Shown one piece after another: positions 46,371 through 59,601 of a DNA stretch of 64,000 nt. The stretch lies in assembly GCF_006715005.1 (NCBI RefSeq), contig NZ_VFMJ01000001.1, positions 4,960,001-5,024,000 of the forward strand. The letters run 5' to 3'. Made by a program: the position numbers and the translations under genes. Source of the stretch: Serratia marcescens (lineage in GTDB: Bacteria; Pseudomonadota; Gammaproteobacteria; Enterobacterales; Enterobacteriaceae). Each line of letters opens with the position of its first letter. Positions within the stretch are counted from its first letter, which is position 1. Below the pieces are notes generated by a model. That model worked only from the letters and a program-made list of their open reading frames with translations. It searched no databases and was not told where the DNA came from.

Positions 46371-48125
46371 ATGGCGGCAAAACTGGAGTTGTTGATCGCA
46401 CAGACGATCCTGCAGGGCTTCGATGCGCAGTACGGCCGCTTTCTGGAAGTGACCGCCGGCGCGCAGCAGCGCTTCGAGCAGGCGGACTGGCCGGCGGTGC
46501 AGCAGGCGATGAAAAAGCGCATCCATCTGTATGACCATCACGTCGGCCTGGTGGTGGAGCAGCTCAAATGCATCACCGGGCAGAAATACTTCGACGCCGA
46601 TTTCCCCAGCCGGGTTAAAGCGGTTTATATCGACCTGCTGCCGGACTATCCGCGTTTCGAGATCGCCGAAAGCTTCTTTAACTCGGTCTATTGCCGGCTG
46701 TTCAGGCACCGCGATCTGACGCCGGACAAGCTGTTCGTCTTCAGTTCGCAGCCGGAACGGCGCTTTCGCGACATACCGCGTCCGCTGGCACGCGATTTCA
46801 CCCCCAATGGCGATCTGCCGGCGATGCTGCGTAGCGTGCTGAGCGATCTGCCGCTGCGGCTGCCGTGGGAGGACTTGGCGCGCGATATTCGCGACATCAC
46901 TCAGGCGCTGCAACGCGCCTTCAGCGCAGCGCAGCTGGCGGGCGCAACCTTCCAGATAGCCAACGAACTGTTCTATCGCAACAAGGCCGCCTGGCTGGTC
47001 GGCAAGCTGCGCCTGGCCGACGGTGTTTATCCGTTCTTGCTCCCGATCCACCACAGCGAGTCGGGCGCGCTGTTTATCGATGCCTGCCTGACCGGCAAGG
47101 CCGAGGCCAGCATCGTCTTCGGCTTCGCCCGCTCTTATTTCATGGTCTACGCGCCGCTGCCGGCGGCGATGGTGGAGTGGCTGCGCGAGATCCTGCCGGG
47201 CAAAACCACCGCCGAGCTGTACATGGCGATCGGCTGCCAGAAGCACGGTAAAACCGAATGCTATCGCGAATACCTGACCTTTATGGCGCAGTCGCAGGAG
47301 CAATTTATCATCGCGCCGGGGGTGAAGGGCATGGTGATGCTGGTGTTCACTCTGCCGTCCTTCGATCGGGTGTTTAAAGTGATCAAAGACGAATTCGCCC
47401 CGCAAAAAGAGGTAACGCAGGCGCAGGTGATGGCTTGCTATCAGCTGGTGAAAGAGCACGATCGCGTCGGGCGCATGGCGGATACCCAGGAGTACGAGAA
47501 TTTCGTCGTCGACAAGGCGCGCCTCAGCCCGGAGCTGTTGGCGGAGCTGCGGCGCGAAGTGCCGGGCAAACTGGAAGATCTCGGCGATCGCATCGTGATC
47601 AAGCATCTGTATATGGAACGGCGCATGACGCCGCTGAACCTGTATCTGGAGCAGGCCAACGACCAGCAGATGCGCGATGCGATTGAAGAGTACGGCAATG
47701 CCATCAAGCAGCTGGCCGCCGCCAATATCTTCCCCGGCGACATGCTGTTCAAAAACTTCGGCGTGACGCGCCACGGGCGGGTGGTGTTCTACGACTACGA
47801 CGAGATTTGCTACATGACTGAGGTTAACTTCCGCGACATTCCGCCGCCGCGCTATCCGGAGGACGAATTGGCCAGCGAGCCGTGGTACAGCATCGCGCCC
47901 AACGACGTGTTCCCGGAGGAGTTCCGTCACTTCCTGTGCGGCGATCGGCGCATTCGGCGGGTGTTTGAAGAGCTGCACAGCGATCTGTTTACCGCGGAGT
48001 ATTGGCGTGGGTTGCAGCAGCGCATCCGCGAGGGGCACGTGGAAGACGTGTTCGCTTACCGCAAGAAGCAGCGGTTCAGCCAGCGCAGCGGGGCGGCCCT
48101 GCCGGCCGCCACCGCTGCGATGTAA
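46371..48125 (+). CDS. aceK: Isocitrate dehydrogenase kinase/phosphatase
   Basis: Bifunctional enzyme that phosphorylates isocitrate dehydrogenase to divert flux to the glyoxylate bypass and dephosphorylates it to restore the cycle. 584 residues from the ATG at 46371 ([17 protein letters not shown]) after GGGGGTAAGG; an in-frame ATG at 46338 lies in the attenuator loop and is not used. The kinase core includes [17 protein letters not shown] and the catalytic [17 protein letters not shown]. The gene ends 1 nt from the convergent eda. Confidence 0.97.
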   Translation: MAAKLELLIAQTILQGFDAQYGRFLEVTAGAQQRFEQADWPAVQQAMKKRIHLYDHHVGLVVEQLKCITGQKYFDADFPSRVKAVYIDLLPDYPRFEIAESFFNSVYCRLFRHRDLTPDKLFVFSSQPERRFRDIPRPLARDFTPNGDLPAMLRSVLSDLPLRLPWEDLARDIRDITQALQRAFSAAQLAGATFQIANELFYRNKAAWLVGKLRLADGVYPFLLPIHHSESGALFIDACLTGKAEASIVFGFARSYFMVYAPLPAAMVEWLREILPGKTTAELYMAIGCQKHGKTECYREYLTFMAQSQEQFIIAPGVKGMVMLVFTLPSFDRVFKVIKDEFAPQKEVTQAQVMACYQLVKEHDRVGRMADTQEYENFVVDKARLSPELLAELRREVPGKLEDLGDRIVIKHLYMERRMTPLNLYLEQANDQQMRDAIEEYGNAIKQLAAANIFPGDMLFKNFGVTRHGRVVFYDYDEICYMTEVNFRDIPPPRYPEDELASEPWYSIAPNDVFPEEFRHFLCGDRRIRRVFEELHSDLFTAEYWRGLQQRIREGHVEDVFAYRKKQRFSQRSGAALPAATAAM

Positions 48126-48126
48126 A

Positions 48127-48768
48127 TCAGGCCTTGGCGCCCGCGACGGCGGCGCGCGCCAGTTCGGTGATACGGGCGTAGTCGCCGCTTTCCAGCGCGT
48201 CCGCCGGCACCAGCCAGGAGCCGCCGATGCACAGTACGCTTTTCAGCGCCAGATAGCTGCGGTAATTGTCCGGCGAGATGCCGCCGGTCGGGCAGAAACG
48301 CACCTGCGGGAACGGGCCGCCGATCGCCTGCAGCGCTTTTACGCCGCCGTTGGCTTCCGCCGGGAAGAATTTAAACTCGCGCAGGCCGTAATCCATGCCC
48401 AGCATCAGCTCGGAAACGGTGCTGATGCCCGGAATCAGCGGAATGGACCCGGCGGTGGCCGCCTTGAGCAGTTCGTCGGTCAATCCTGGGCTGATGGCGA
48501 ACTGCGCGCCGGCTTCGGTCACTTCACGCAGCTGCTGCGGATTGATCACCGTACCGGCGCCGATGATCGCTTCCGGCACTTCTTGGGCGATGGCGCGAAT
48601 GGCGTCCATGGCGCAGGCGGTGCGCAGCGTCACTTCCAGCACCCGCACGCCGCCGGCGACCAGCGCTTTCGCCAGCGGCACTGCATGTTCCAGCTTGTTG
48701 ACAACGATGACCGGCACCACCGGCCCCGCCGTCAGGATCTGCTCGGCGCTTGTTTTCCACTTGTTCAT
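48127..48768 (-). CDS. eda: KDPG/KHG aldolase
   Basis: Cleaves 2-keto-3-deoxy-6-phosphogluconate to pyruvate and glyceraldehyde-3-phosphate, the last Entner-Doudoroff step. 213 residues, class I aldolase. Schiff-base Lys is K133 in [12 protein letters not shown], with E45 and R49 in LEVTLR, all at the E. coli numbers. Last gene of the minus-strand gntK-gntU-edd-eda set, 54 bp after edd. The stop is 1 nt from the aceK stop. Confidence 0.98.
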   Translation of the reverse strand: MNKWKTSAEQILTAGPVVPVIVVNKLEHAVPLAKALVAGGVRVLEVTLRTACAMDAIRAIAQEVPEAIIGAGTVINPQQLREVTEAGAQFAISPGLTDELLKAATAGSIPLIPGISTVSELMLGMDYGLREFKFFPAEANGGVKALQAIGGPFPQVRFCPTGGISPDNYRSYLALKSVLCIGGSWLVPADALESGDYARITELARAAVAGAKA

Positions 48769-48822
48769 GATGACGTTCTCCTCTGTGGCCGCCGCCAGGC
48801 GGCGATGCGGCCAGGCTATCGA

Positions 48823-50637
48823 TTAAAATTTGATGCAGCAGGCGCCCTGCTCGGCGCCGGACAGCTGGCTGCGCAGCGCGCCGAACAGCTCGCGGCCGCA
48901 GCCGATGTGTTCGGCGCTCAGATCGGGCTGGCATGGCGCGCGCTGGGCCAGTTCGTCGGCGTCGACCAGCACCTGCAGCTCGCCGCTGCGGCCGTTGACG
49001 CGGATCGGATCGCCGTCGCGCACTTTCGCCAGCAGGCCGCCGCTATAGGCTTCCGGGGTGACGTGGATGGCGGAAGGCACCTTGCCGGAGGCGCCTGACA
49101 GGCGGCCGTCGGTCACCAGCGCCACTTTGAAGCCGCGATCCATCAGCACGCCCAGCGGCGGCATCAGCTTGTGCAGCTCCGGCATGCCGTTGGCCTGCGG
49201 CCCCTGGAAGCGCACCACCACCACGCAATCGCGATCCAGCTTGCCGGCTTCGAACGCCGGCACGATGTCGTGCTGGCTGTCGAACACCACCGCCGGCGCT
49301 TCGATGATCTGGTTGTCGGCGGGCACCGCCGAGGTTTTCATCACCGCACGGCCCAGATTGCCGGCCATCACTTTGGTGCCGCCGTGATGCTCAAACGGCT
49401 GAGCGACGCTGGCGATCACGCTGGCGTCGAGCGAGCCGGCCACGCCTTCGCGCCACACCAGCTGGCCATTATCCAGCCAGGGTTCCTGGGTGTAGCGGTG
49501 CAGGCCGAAACCGGCCACGGTATGCACGTCTTCGTGCAGCAGCCCGTGTTGCAGCAGCTCGCGCACCACCAGCGGCACGCCGCCGGCGGCCTGGAACTGG
49601 TTGATGTCGGCTGGGCCGTTCGGATAGATGCGGCACAGCAGCGGCACCGCCTCCGACAGCTCCGAGAAATCGTCCCAGGTAATGATGATGCCTGCTGCGC
49701 GCGCCATCGCCACCAGATGCATGGTCAGGTTGGTGGAGCCGCCGGTGGCCAGCAGCGAGACGATGCCGTTCACCACCACTTTCTCGTCCACCAGACGGCC
49801 GATCGGCAGGTAGTTGCCGGCGGTGTCGGTCAGCCGGGTCACCTGGCGCGCGGCGGCATCGTTCAGTGCGTCGCGCAGCGGCGTGTCCGGATGCACGAAA
49901 GAGGCGCCCGGCAGGTGCAGGCCCATCACTTCCATCACCATCTGGTTGGTGTTGGCGGTGCCGTAGAAGGTACAGGTGCCGATACCGTGATAGGACGCGG
50001 CCTCGGCCTCCAGCAGCGCCAGACGGTCGGCCTTGCCCTCGGCGTACAGTTGGCGCACGCGCACCTTTTCCTTGTTCGGCAGGCCGCTGCTCATCGGGCC
50101 GGCCGGCACGAACAGCGCGGGCAGGTGGCCGAAGGAGAGGGCGGCCATCACCAGTCCGGGCACGATCTTGTCGCAGATGCCGAGGAACAGCGCGCCGTCG
50201 AACATATTGTGCGACAGGCCGACGGCGGCCGACATGGCGATCACGTCGCGGCTCATCAGCGACAGCTCCATGCCGTCCTGTCCCTGCGTCACGCCGTCGC
50301 ACATCGCCGGCACGCCGCCGGCCACCTGGCCCACGGCACCGACCGCTTTCAGCGCCTGCTTCAGCCGCTGCGGGTAGTGCTCATACGGCTGGTGGGCCGA
50401 CAGCATGTCGTTATAAGCGGTGATGATGGCGATATCGCTGCGCACCATGTTTTTCAGCGACGTCTTGTCATCGGGCTGACAGGCGGCGAAGCCGTGGGCC
50501 AGGTTGCCGCAGGCCAGCTGCGCGCGGTGGACGGTTTGGGCGCGGGCCGCTTCGATGCGCGCCAGATAGGCGGCGCGGCTGGCTTGGGAACGGTGGATGA
50601 TGCGCTGTGTGACACGGGACAAGGTTGGGTTAATCAT
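48823..50637 (-). CDS. edd: 6-Phosphogluconate dehydratase
   Basis: Dehydrates 6-phosphogluconate to KDPG, first committed Entner-Doudoroff step. 604 residues, IlvD/Edd family with an Fe-S cluster; cluster cysteines are in [21 protein letters not shown] and [14 protein letters not shown]. Located between gntU and eda. About 100 bp separate it from gntU, including a strong hairpin. Confidence 0.97.
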   Translation of the reverse strand: MINPTLSRVTQRIIHRSQASRAAYLARIEAARAQTVHRAQLACGNLAHGFAACQPDDKTSLKNMVRSDIAIITAYNDMLSAHQPYEHYPQRLKQALKAVGAVGQVAGGVPAMCDGVTQGQDGMELSLMSRDVIAMSAAVGLSHNMFDGALFLGICDKIVPGLVMAALSFGHLPALFVPAGPMSSGLPNKEKVRVRQLYAEGKADRLALLEAEAASYHGIGTCTFYGTANTNQMVMEVMGLHLPGASFVHPDTPLRDALNDAAARQVTRLTDTAGNYLPIGRLVDEKVVVNGIVSLLATGGSTNLTMHLVAMARAAGIIITWDDFSELSEAVPLLCRIYPNGPADINQFQAAGGVPLVVRELLQHGLLHEDVHTVAGFGLHRYTQEPWLDNGQLVWREGVAGSLDASVIASVAQPFEHHGGTKVMAGNLGRAVMKTSAVPADNQIIEAPAVVFDSQHDIVPAFEAGKLDRDCVVVVRFQGPQANGMPELHKLMPPLGVLMDRGFKVALVTDGRLSGASGKVPSAIHVTPEAYSGGLLAKVRDGDPIRVNGRSGELQVLVDADELAQRAPCQPDLSAEHIGCGRELFGALRSQLSGAEQGACCIKF

Positions 50638-50684
50638 GCCTTCCTCACATTGCTGTTGTTATAGTCGTCGCCGCCTGTGGCGGT

Positions 50685-50728
50685 GCCCCCGGGGATGATT
50701 TGCAGCCCTGGTGTGCAAGGCCGGGGGC
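50685..50728 (-). other. gntU-edd intercistronic hairpin
   Basis: GCCCCCGG (50685-50692) can pair with CCGGGGGC (50721-50728) on the transcribed strand over a loop that itself contains TTGCA/TGCAA. There is no T-run on the minus strand, so it looks like an mRNA-stability or processing element rather than a terminator. Confidence 0.5.
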
Positions 50729-50738
50729 GATTTAGGAT

Positions 50739-52076
50739 TTAAAACATCGTGAATGCAATCATGCCGATGGCGCCGCCGACGCTGCCCAGAAGGGTTTCCA
50801 TCACCGTCCAGGTTTTCAGCGTTTGCAGCTCGTTGGCACCGGTGAATTTGCCGAACAGCCAGAAACCGGCGTCGTTGACGTGGCTCAGCACGATGGAGCC
50901 GCCGGCGATGCAGATGGCCAGCGCGGCCAACTGCCCGCCGTTCAGCCCGAGCTGGCTGGTCACCGGCAGCACCAGGCCGACGGTGGTCAGGCAGGCGACG
51001 GTGGCCGAGCCCTGGATCACCCGCACCATGGCGGACAGCGCGAACGCGGCCACGGCGATCGGCAGGCCGGCGCCGATCATGGCGTCACCCAGCGCCGGCC
51101 CGACGCCGGAATCCACCAGGATCTGTTTGAACACCCCGCCGGCGCCGGTCATCAGCAGGATGATTCCGGCCGGTTGCACGGCGGCGGAGCAGATGGCCAG
51201 CGTCTGTTCGTTGCTCATGCCGCGCGGTTTCGCCAGGCCGTAAATCACGATCAGGCAGGCCAGCAGGATGGCGGTGAACGGGTGGCCGATAAACTCCAGC
51301 CACTGCTGCAGCTGCGAACCCGGGGTGACCAGCCGCGCGCCGATAGTTTTCATGCCGACCAGCACCAGCGGGCACAGCACCAGCGCCAGGCTGAAGCCGA
51401 ACGACGGCAGATTGCCCTTGGTCAGCGTCGGCTCGTTCTCTTCCGGCGGCATTGGCCAGTTGACGAAGCGGCTGATAAAGCTGCCGTACAGCGGGCCGGC
51501 GATCAGCATGCCGATCACCGCTGCCACCAGGCCGATGGCGATCATCCAGCCGAAATCGGCCTTCATCTGCGAAGCCAGCAGCATCGGCACCGGCCCCGGC
51601 AGCAGGAAGGAGGCGGCGGCGGCCACCCCAGCGAACAGCGGGATCGCCAGTTTGACGATATTGCCGTCGGTGCGGCGCGCCACGGCGAACACGATGCCGA
51701 TCAGCAGCACCACCGCCACGTCGAAGAACAGCGGCAGCGCGCAGATCAGGCCGGCGATGCCGAGCGCGTAGTGCGCTTTGCTTTGTCCGAATCGTTTCAG
51801 CAATTGCGCCGCAATTTGATCGAGCGCGCCGACCTCATGCAGGATCTTGCCGAACATCGCCCCGAGCGCCACCACGATCGCCAGGAAACCCAGCGTGTCG
51901 CCCATGCCTTTCTGCATGGTGTCGGCGATACGGTCCAGCGGCATGCCGGAGAAGATGCCGGCGGCGATGGACACCAGCATCAGCGCGACGAAGGCGTGCA
52001 TGCGCGCCTTCATCACCAGGAATAACAGCAGTAAAACCGAGCCGACTGCGGTACCGACCAGCGTTACGGTACTCAC
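50739..52076 (-). CDS. gntU: GntU, gluconate permease
   Basis: Inner-membrane gluconate:H+ symporter of the GntP family, 445 residues, closest to E. coli GntU. Many transmembrane segments; GMPLDRIADTMQKGMGDTLGFL and IVLSHVNDAGFWLFGKF are family motifs. The start is a GTG at 52076 (VSTVTLVGTAVGSVLLL), overlapping the gntK stop by 4 nt. The frame stays open through gntK, but that extension is not protein. It supplies gluconate to gntK, edd and eda. Confidence 0.95.
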   Translation of the reverse strand: MSTVTLVGTAVGSVLLLLFLVMKARMHAFVALMLVSIAAGIFSGMPLDRIADTMQKGMGDTLGFLAIVVALGAMFGKILHEVGALDQIAAQLLKRFGQSKAHYALGIAGLICALPLFFDVAVVLLIGIVFAVARRTDGNIVKLAIPLFAGVAAAASFLLPGPVPMLLASQMKADFGWMIAIGLVAAVIGMLIAGPLYGSFISRFVNWPMPPEENEPTLTKGNLPSFGFSLALVLCPLVLVGMKTIGARLVTPGSQLQQWLEFIGHPFTAILLACLIVIYGLAKPRGMSNEQTLAICSAAVQPAGIILLMTGAGGVFKQILVDSGVGPALGDAMIGAGLPIAVAAFALSAMVRVIQGSATVACLTTVGLVLPVTSQLGLNGGQLAALAICIAGGSIVLSHVNDAGFWLFGKFTGANELQTLKTWTVMETLLGSVGGAIGMIAFTMF

Positions 52077-52612
52077 GCGCACACGTCCTGCGGCAGGAAG
52101 CTCTGGATATGGCGTACGGTATCGGCGATCACCGCGTCCAGCGGTTGATTGATGTCGATTGCCATCACGTCGCTCTCGTCGGCGCCCGGTTGCTCCAGCG
52201 CGGCGAACTGGGTGACCAGCATCTGCGGCTTGAAGAAGTGGCCGTTGCGCGCCGCCAGGCGGGATTCGATCACCGGGAACTCGCCGTGCAGATAGATGAA
52301 CGACAGGTTGCCGTTGCCGGCGCGCAGGCGGTCGCGATACTGCTTTTTCAGCGCCGAGCAGACGATGATTGACACGCTGTTGGTGCGCTGCATGGCGAAG
52401 GCGGCGTCGTTGAGCGCGGCCAGCCACGGCGCGCGATCGTCGTCGTTCAACGCGTCGCCGGCGGCCATCTTCAGAATGTTGCTGCGTGGGTGCAGGAAGT
52501 CGCCGTCGAGGAAACCGGCGGAGAGTTGGCGGGCCGCGGCGGCAGCGACGGCGGACTTGCCGCTGCCGGAAACGCCCATAACGACGTAAATGCGATTTTG
52601 ATTGTTGGTCAT
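52073..52612 (-). CDS. gntK: Gluconokinase
   Basis: Phosphorylates gluconate to 6-phosphogluconate, 179 residues, P-loop kinase with GVSGSGKS at 13-20 and the DFLHPRSNILKM substrate segment. The ATG at 52612 has a GGAG site; six upstream codons are ignored. First gene of the operon. Two GntR-type operators and a promoter lie upstream. gntR itself is not in the window. Confidence 0.97.
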   Translation of the reverse strand: MTNNQNRIYVVMGVSGSGKSAVAAAAARQLSAGFLDGDFLHPRSNILKMAAGDALNDDDRAPWLAALNDAAFAMQRTNSVSIIVCSALKKQYRDRLRAGNGNLSFIYLHGEFPVIESRLAARNGHFFKPQMLVTQFAALEQPGADESDVMAIDINQPLDAVIADTVRHIQSFLPQDVCA

Positions 52613-52659
52613 GGCTTGGCTCCAAAACACCGGGTGACGTTACCTTCGTTCAGCTTGAT

Positions 52660-52715
52660 TGTTACCGGTAACATGTTATCGGTAACATTGTCGAAGGAAG
52701 TGTGAGCGGTTGCAA
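52660..52715 (-). promoter_or_regulatory. gntK promoter with tandem GntR operators
   Basis: On the minus strand TTGCAA (52710-52715), 17-bp spacer and GACAAT (52687-52692) make the promoter. Just downstream are two directly abutting 14-bp operators, 52674-52687 and 52660-52673, each of the TGTTACCGGTAACA type; the first has one mismatch. They match the E. coli GntR operator and would let gluconate induce the gntK-gntU-edd-eda operon. Confidence 0.8.
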
Positions 52716-52864
52716 TGGGCTTTCGCCGTGAGGATCGTTAACTGTGATCGGCTTCAAGCTTTTTTCCCGTGTGCTAAACAGGATGCCGACAGCCTGTTAC
52801 ATGCTGACAACAGAGCATAACAGGGGAGCAGAGGCGCACTGGGGCGCCCCTTGGATGAGCGGGA

Positions 52865-53695
52865 TTAGCGCACGCCGCCGTAGGCCAGGCTGATCTCTTT
52901 CGCCGCGTGGATCACCAGCGCGCCCAGCTCGATCACGCGATCGTCGGTGATGCGCGACACCGGGCCGGAGATGGAGATGGCGGCGAAGGCTTCGCGGTGC
53001 TCGTCGAAGATGCAGGCCGCCACGCAGCGCAGGCCGAGCGCGTGCTCTTCGTCGTCAAAGGAGAAGCCTTGTTTGCGGATCTGCGCCAGCCCCTCTTTCA
53101 GGTTGTGCGGCGTCAGAGTGTGTGGCGTGTAGGTGTGCATGCCTTTCTTGTGCAGCAGTTTGGTCACCTGATCGTCCGGCAGGGTGGCGAGGAACGCTTT
53201 GCCGGCGCCGGAGGCGTGCATCGGCAGTTTGCCACCGATCGGCGCCGACATGCGCATCAGCGCCGTACACTGCACCTGATCGATGATGATCGCCTGGTAC
53301 TCGCTGGTATCCAGCACCGCCAGGTTGACCGTTTCGCCGGACTCTTCCATCAGGCGGCGCAGCGTCGGATGCACCATCGCCAGCAGGTTGCGGCTTTGCA
53401 GGAAGCTGCTGCCGACCACAAAGGCGTGCGAGCCGATGGTCCACAGGCCGAGATCGCCGACCTGGCGCACGAATCCCTGCTGCTGCATGGTGGTGAGCAG
53501 GCGGTGAGTGGTGGAATTCGGCAGGCCGGCCTGCTGGGCCAGATCGGTCAGCGCCACGTTGCCCTGGGCTTCCGAAATGTATTCCAACAGTTTCAGGCCA
53601 CGGGTCAACGATTGTACCTGACCGGTCGCCGCACTGGCGGCGGGGGCTGCTGTGCGGGGCTTCTTGCCGCGCTTGGCGGGAGCAGGGGTGGCCAT
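52865..53695 (-). CDS. iclR: IclR, repressor of the glyoxylate bypass
   Basis: Acetate/glyoxylate-responsive repressor of aceBAK, 276 residues. After an Ala/Lys-rich N-terminal tail, the winged helix-turn-helix (about 30-85, VALTDLAQQAGLPNSTTHRLL) precedes the effector-binding IclR domain (SAPIGGKLPMHASGAGKAFLA). The ATG at 53695 is chosen because the upstream 32 codons run into the promoter. A TGGAATTCATTTTC sequence just upstream suggests autoregulation. In E. coli iclR lies close to aceK; here the gluconate operon is between. Confidence 0.96.
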   Translation of the reverse strand: MATPAPAKRGKKPRTAAPAASAATGQVQSLTRGLKLLEYISEAQGNVALTDLAQQAGLPNSTTHRLLTTMQQQGFVRQVGDLGLWTIGSHAFVVGSSFLQSRNLLAMVHPTLRRLMEESGETVNLAVLDTSEYQAIIIDQVQCTALMRMSAPIGGKLPMHASGAGKAFLATLPDDQVTKLLHKKGMHTYTPHTLTPHNLKEGLAQIRKQGFSFDDEEHALGLRCVAACIFDEHREAFAAISISGPVSRITDDRVIELGALVIHAAKEISLAYGGVR

Positions 53696-53720
53696 GGGTG
53701 AGATTCCTTTTTCCGTATTA

Positions 53721-53734
53721 TGGAATTCATTTTC
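53721..53734. promoter_or_regulatory. Candidate IclR autoregulatory site
   Basis: TGGAATTCATTTTC matches 11 of 13 specified positions of the IclR consensus TGGAAATNATTTCC. It lies 26 bp upstream of the iclR start in the 211-bp gap to metH. Confidence 0.5.
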
Positions 53735-53906
53735 GTTTTTTGTCGATGAATTGCAAGTCGCCGCCAGCTCATCGGAGGTGTTGACGCACAACCTGAAAAA
53801 CTCTCAATTGTCGCCTGGCCCTTTGTCCTTACAAGCTGTGCTAGGATGACTCGTTGGTTTTTGCGGCAGTTGAGCAATGGGCTGGATGGCAATGGAAGGG
53901 GTTACA

Positions 53907-57587
<3,681 letters not shown>

Positions 57588-57597
57588 TTTCCTCTTT

Positions 57598-57619
57598 AAG
57601 GGCGCAGCGATGCGCCCTT
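57598..57619. terminator. Terminator between metH and the GntR-type regulator
   Basis: AAGGGCGCA pairs with TGCGCCCTT over a GCGA loop between convergent genes. T content on either side is modest, so efficiency may be moderate in both directions. Confidence 0.65.
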
Positions 57620-57624
57620 GTCAT

Positions 57625-58335
57625 TTACAGCGCTTCCACGTCGATGTGCAGCGCGTCGTAACGCCAATATTCCAGGTCGCAATCGATCACTCTGTCGTGC
57701 TGATCGCGATTCACCCGCGTAATGAACAACGCCGGGCTGCCGTAGGTCACCTTCAGCATGACGGCGGCCTGCTGCGGCAGCAGGGTGGGCAGCATGTCGA
57801 AACGCACCCGCCCGTAGTGAATGCCGTAGCGCGCGGCGTACAGCGCGGTCAGCGACTGGGTCAGGTCTTCGTCCAGAATGCCGGGGAAATAGGCTGGATT
57901 GAGGTAGTGCTCGCAGTACAGCACCGCGCGTCCGTCGATGTAGCGCAGCCGGCGAATGCGATAGGCCTCGGCGCCGGGGGGCAGCGCCAGGCGGCCGGCC
58001 AGCGGTGCGTCAAGCGTGACTACCGCGCTGTCGATCGCTTCGGTATGGGCGGCGCGCCCCTGTTGCTGCGCCATGGCGTGAAAATGGCTGCGCTGCAGCG
58101 GGTTGTAGATAAGACGTGGAGGCGAGATGAACCAGCCGCGCCGCACCTGACGGTAGATGACGCCCTGCGCCTCCAGCTGGCCGAGCGCCTCCTGCAAGGT
58201 AATGCGGGTGGTGGCGAACTGTTCGCTCAGGGCGCGTTCGGAGGGCAGCTTGCCGCCTACGGCAAACTCGCCCGCGGTGATGCGGGCGTTCAGCGTTTGG
58301 CAGATGGTGGCGACGGTCGTCGGTGCTTCACTCAT
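57625..58335 (-). CDS. GntR-family regulator with UTRA domain (HutC subfamily)
   Basis: 236 residues. N-terminal winged helix-turn-helix (about 5-70, GEFAVGGKLPSERALSEQF and TRITLQEALGQLEAQGVIYR) and a UTRA effector-binding domain (about 90-230). Divergent from the transport-hydrolase genes across 193 bp, which hold a perfect palindrome, so it is probably their repressor. PhnF/PhnR-type phosphonate regulators belong to this subfamily, but I do not see enough to name the ligand. Confidence 0.9.
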   Translation of the reverse strand: MSEAPTTVATICQTLNARITAGEFAVGGKLPSERALSEQFATTRITLQEALGQLEAQGVIYRQVRRGWFISPPRLIYNPLQRSHFHAMAQQQGRAAHTEAIDSAVVTLDAPLAGRLALPPGAEAYRIRRLRYIDGRAVLYCEHYLNPAYFPGILDEDLTQSLTALYAARYGIHYGRVRFDMLPTLLPQQAAVMLKVTYGSPALFITRVNRDQHDRVIDCDLEYWRYDALHIDVEAL

Positions 58336-58441
58336 ACAGCGGGTGTCCCGTTTCAGTGCGTTTGGCCTTCCTTAAGGTAGACCAGCGTCGCGTTTTCGCC
58401 GTTGCAATGGGTGATAAAACTGTCGCTTTTTTAAGCTGACA

Positions 58442-58497
58442 TATAATTATCACATTCGTCCGTTAGATTGGTTTGGTCCTTGCTGGACTAGTCCAGC
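58442..58497 (+). promoter_or_regulatory. Promoter and palindromic operator of the transport-hydrolase operon
   Basis: TATAAT at 58442-58447, with only a weak -35 near 58420, is followed by the perfect 16-bp palindrome GCTGGACTAGTCCAGC (58482-58497). A partial copy, TTGGTCC (58473-58479), precedes it. The symmetric site and its place just downstream of the promoter fit repression by the adjacent GntR-type protein. Confidence 0.65.
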
Positions 58498-58528
58498 CAT
58501 CCTCACACTACCACCTGGAGCATCAGTT

Positions 58529-59590
58529 ATGAAACGTTTGTGCGCTTCTGTGTTAACCAGTGCCATCGTGTTATCCAGCCAGATGAGCTGGGCCGCGGAT
58601 ACCGATCTGGCGGCGCTGGAGCAGGCCGCTAAAAAAGAAGGCGAAGTCAACAGCGTCGGCATGCCGGACAGCTGGGCCAACTGGAAAGGCACCTGGCAAG
58701 ATCTGTTGAGCAAATACGGCCTGAAGCATGTCGATACCGACATGAGCTCGGCACAGGAGATCGCCAAATTCGATGCGGAAAAGAACAACGCTACGGCGGA
58801 CATCGGTGACGTCGGCGCGGCCTTCGGCCCGGTGGCGGTGCAGAAGGGCGTAACGCAGCCCTACAAACCCTCTACCTGGGATCAGGTGCCGGACTGGGCG
58901 AAAGACAAAGACGGCCACTGGGCGCTGGCTTACACCGGCACCATCGCCTTTATCATCAACAAACAGCAGGTGAAAGACATCCCGCACAGCTGGGCCGATC
59001 TGCTAAAAGGCAGCTATCAGGTCACCATCGGCGACGTCGGCACCGCATCGCAGGCGGCCAGCGGCGTGCTGGCGGCGACCTACGCCATGGGCGGCAACGA
59101 GAAAAACCTCAAGCCGGGCCTGGAATTCTTCGGCAAGCTGGCCAAGGCCGGCCGCCTGAGCCTGAGTAACCCGGTGATCGCATCGCTGGAGAAAGGGGAA
59201 GTGCAGGTTGGCGTGGTATGGGACTTCAACGGTCTGAACTACCGCGATCAGATCGACAAAACCCGCTTTGAAGTGCTGATCCCGTCGGACGGCTCGATCA
59301 CCTCCGGCTACACCACCATCATCAACAAATACGCCAAGCACCCGAACGCCGCCAAACTGGCGCGCGAATACATCTTCTCCGACGCCGGCCAGATCAACCT
59401 GGCGCGCGGCTATGCCCGCCCGATCCGCGCCGAACATCTGACGCTGCCGGACGACGTCAAGGCCAAGCTGCTGCCGGCCGAGCAGTACAAGAACGCGCAC
59501 CCGATCGCCGATCCGGCGGCCTGGGAACAGAGCGCCAAAGCGCTGCCGCGCCTGTGGCAGGAAAACGTCATTATGTTTATGCAGCAGTGA
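58529..59590 (+). CDS. Periplasmic binding protein of an ABC importer
   Basis: 353 residues, extracellular solute-binding protein of the iron/polyamine/phosphonate-type superfamily. Signal peptide residues 1-22, with no lipobox Cys at the cleavage site, so a soluble periplasmic protein. The mature part has GDVGAAFGPVAVQKG and an ALAYTGTIAFIINKQQV segment usual for this fold. It lacks the tyrosine pair of ferric-binding proteins. It differs from Salmonella PhnS as I recall it. First gene of a five-gene operon with a hydrolase, two permeases and an ATPase. Confidence 0.88.
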   Translation: MKRLCASVLTSAIVLSSQMSWAADTDLAALEQAAKKEGEVNSVGMPDSWANWKGTWQDLLSKYGLKHVDTDMSSAQEIAKFDAEKNNATADIGDVGAAFGPVAVQKGVTQPYKPSTWDQVPDWAKDKDGHWALAYTGTIAFIINKQQVKDIPHSWADLLKGSYQVTIGDVGTASQAASGVLAATYAMGGNEKNLKPGLEFFGKLAKAGRLSLSNPVIASLEKGEVQVGVVWDFNGLNYRDQIDKTRFEVLIPSDGSITSGYTTIINKYAKHPNAAKLAREYIFSDAGQINLARGYARPIRAEHLTLPDDVKAKLLPAEQYKNAHPIADPAAWEQSAKALPRLWQENVIMFMQQ

Positions 59591-59601
59591 GTTAACGCAC
59601 C

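Noticed and set aside
46323..48038. 571-codon frame antisense to aceK; similar frames opposite aceB (43423-44901) and edd (49171-50664)
   Set aside because: Mirror frames of GC-rich genes with repetitive His/Arg/Gln composition.
50739..52625. 628-residue fusion protein running through gntK into gntU
   Set aside because: The first 183 codons are gntK read in the wrong frame. The true gntU start is a GTG overlapping the gntK stop.
53790..53815. MetR site (TGAA-N5-TTCA) upstream of metH
   Set aside because: Only the left half (TGAA, about 53798) is present; the right half reads CTCA.
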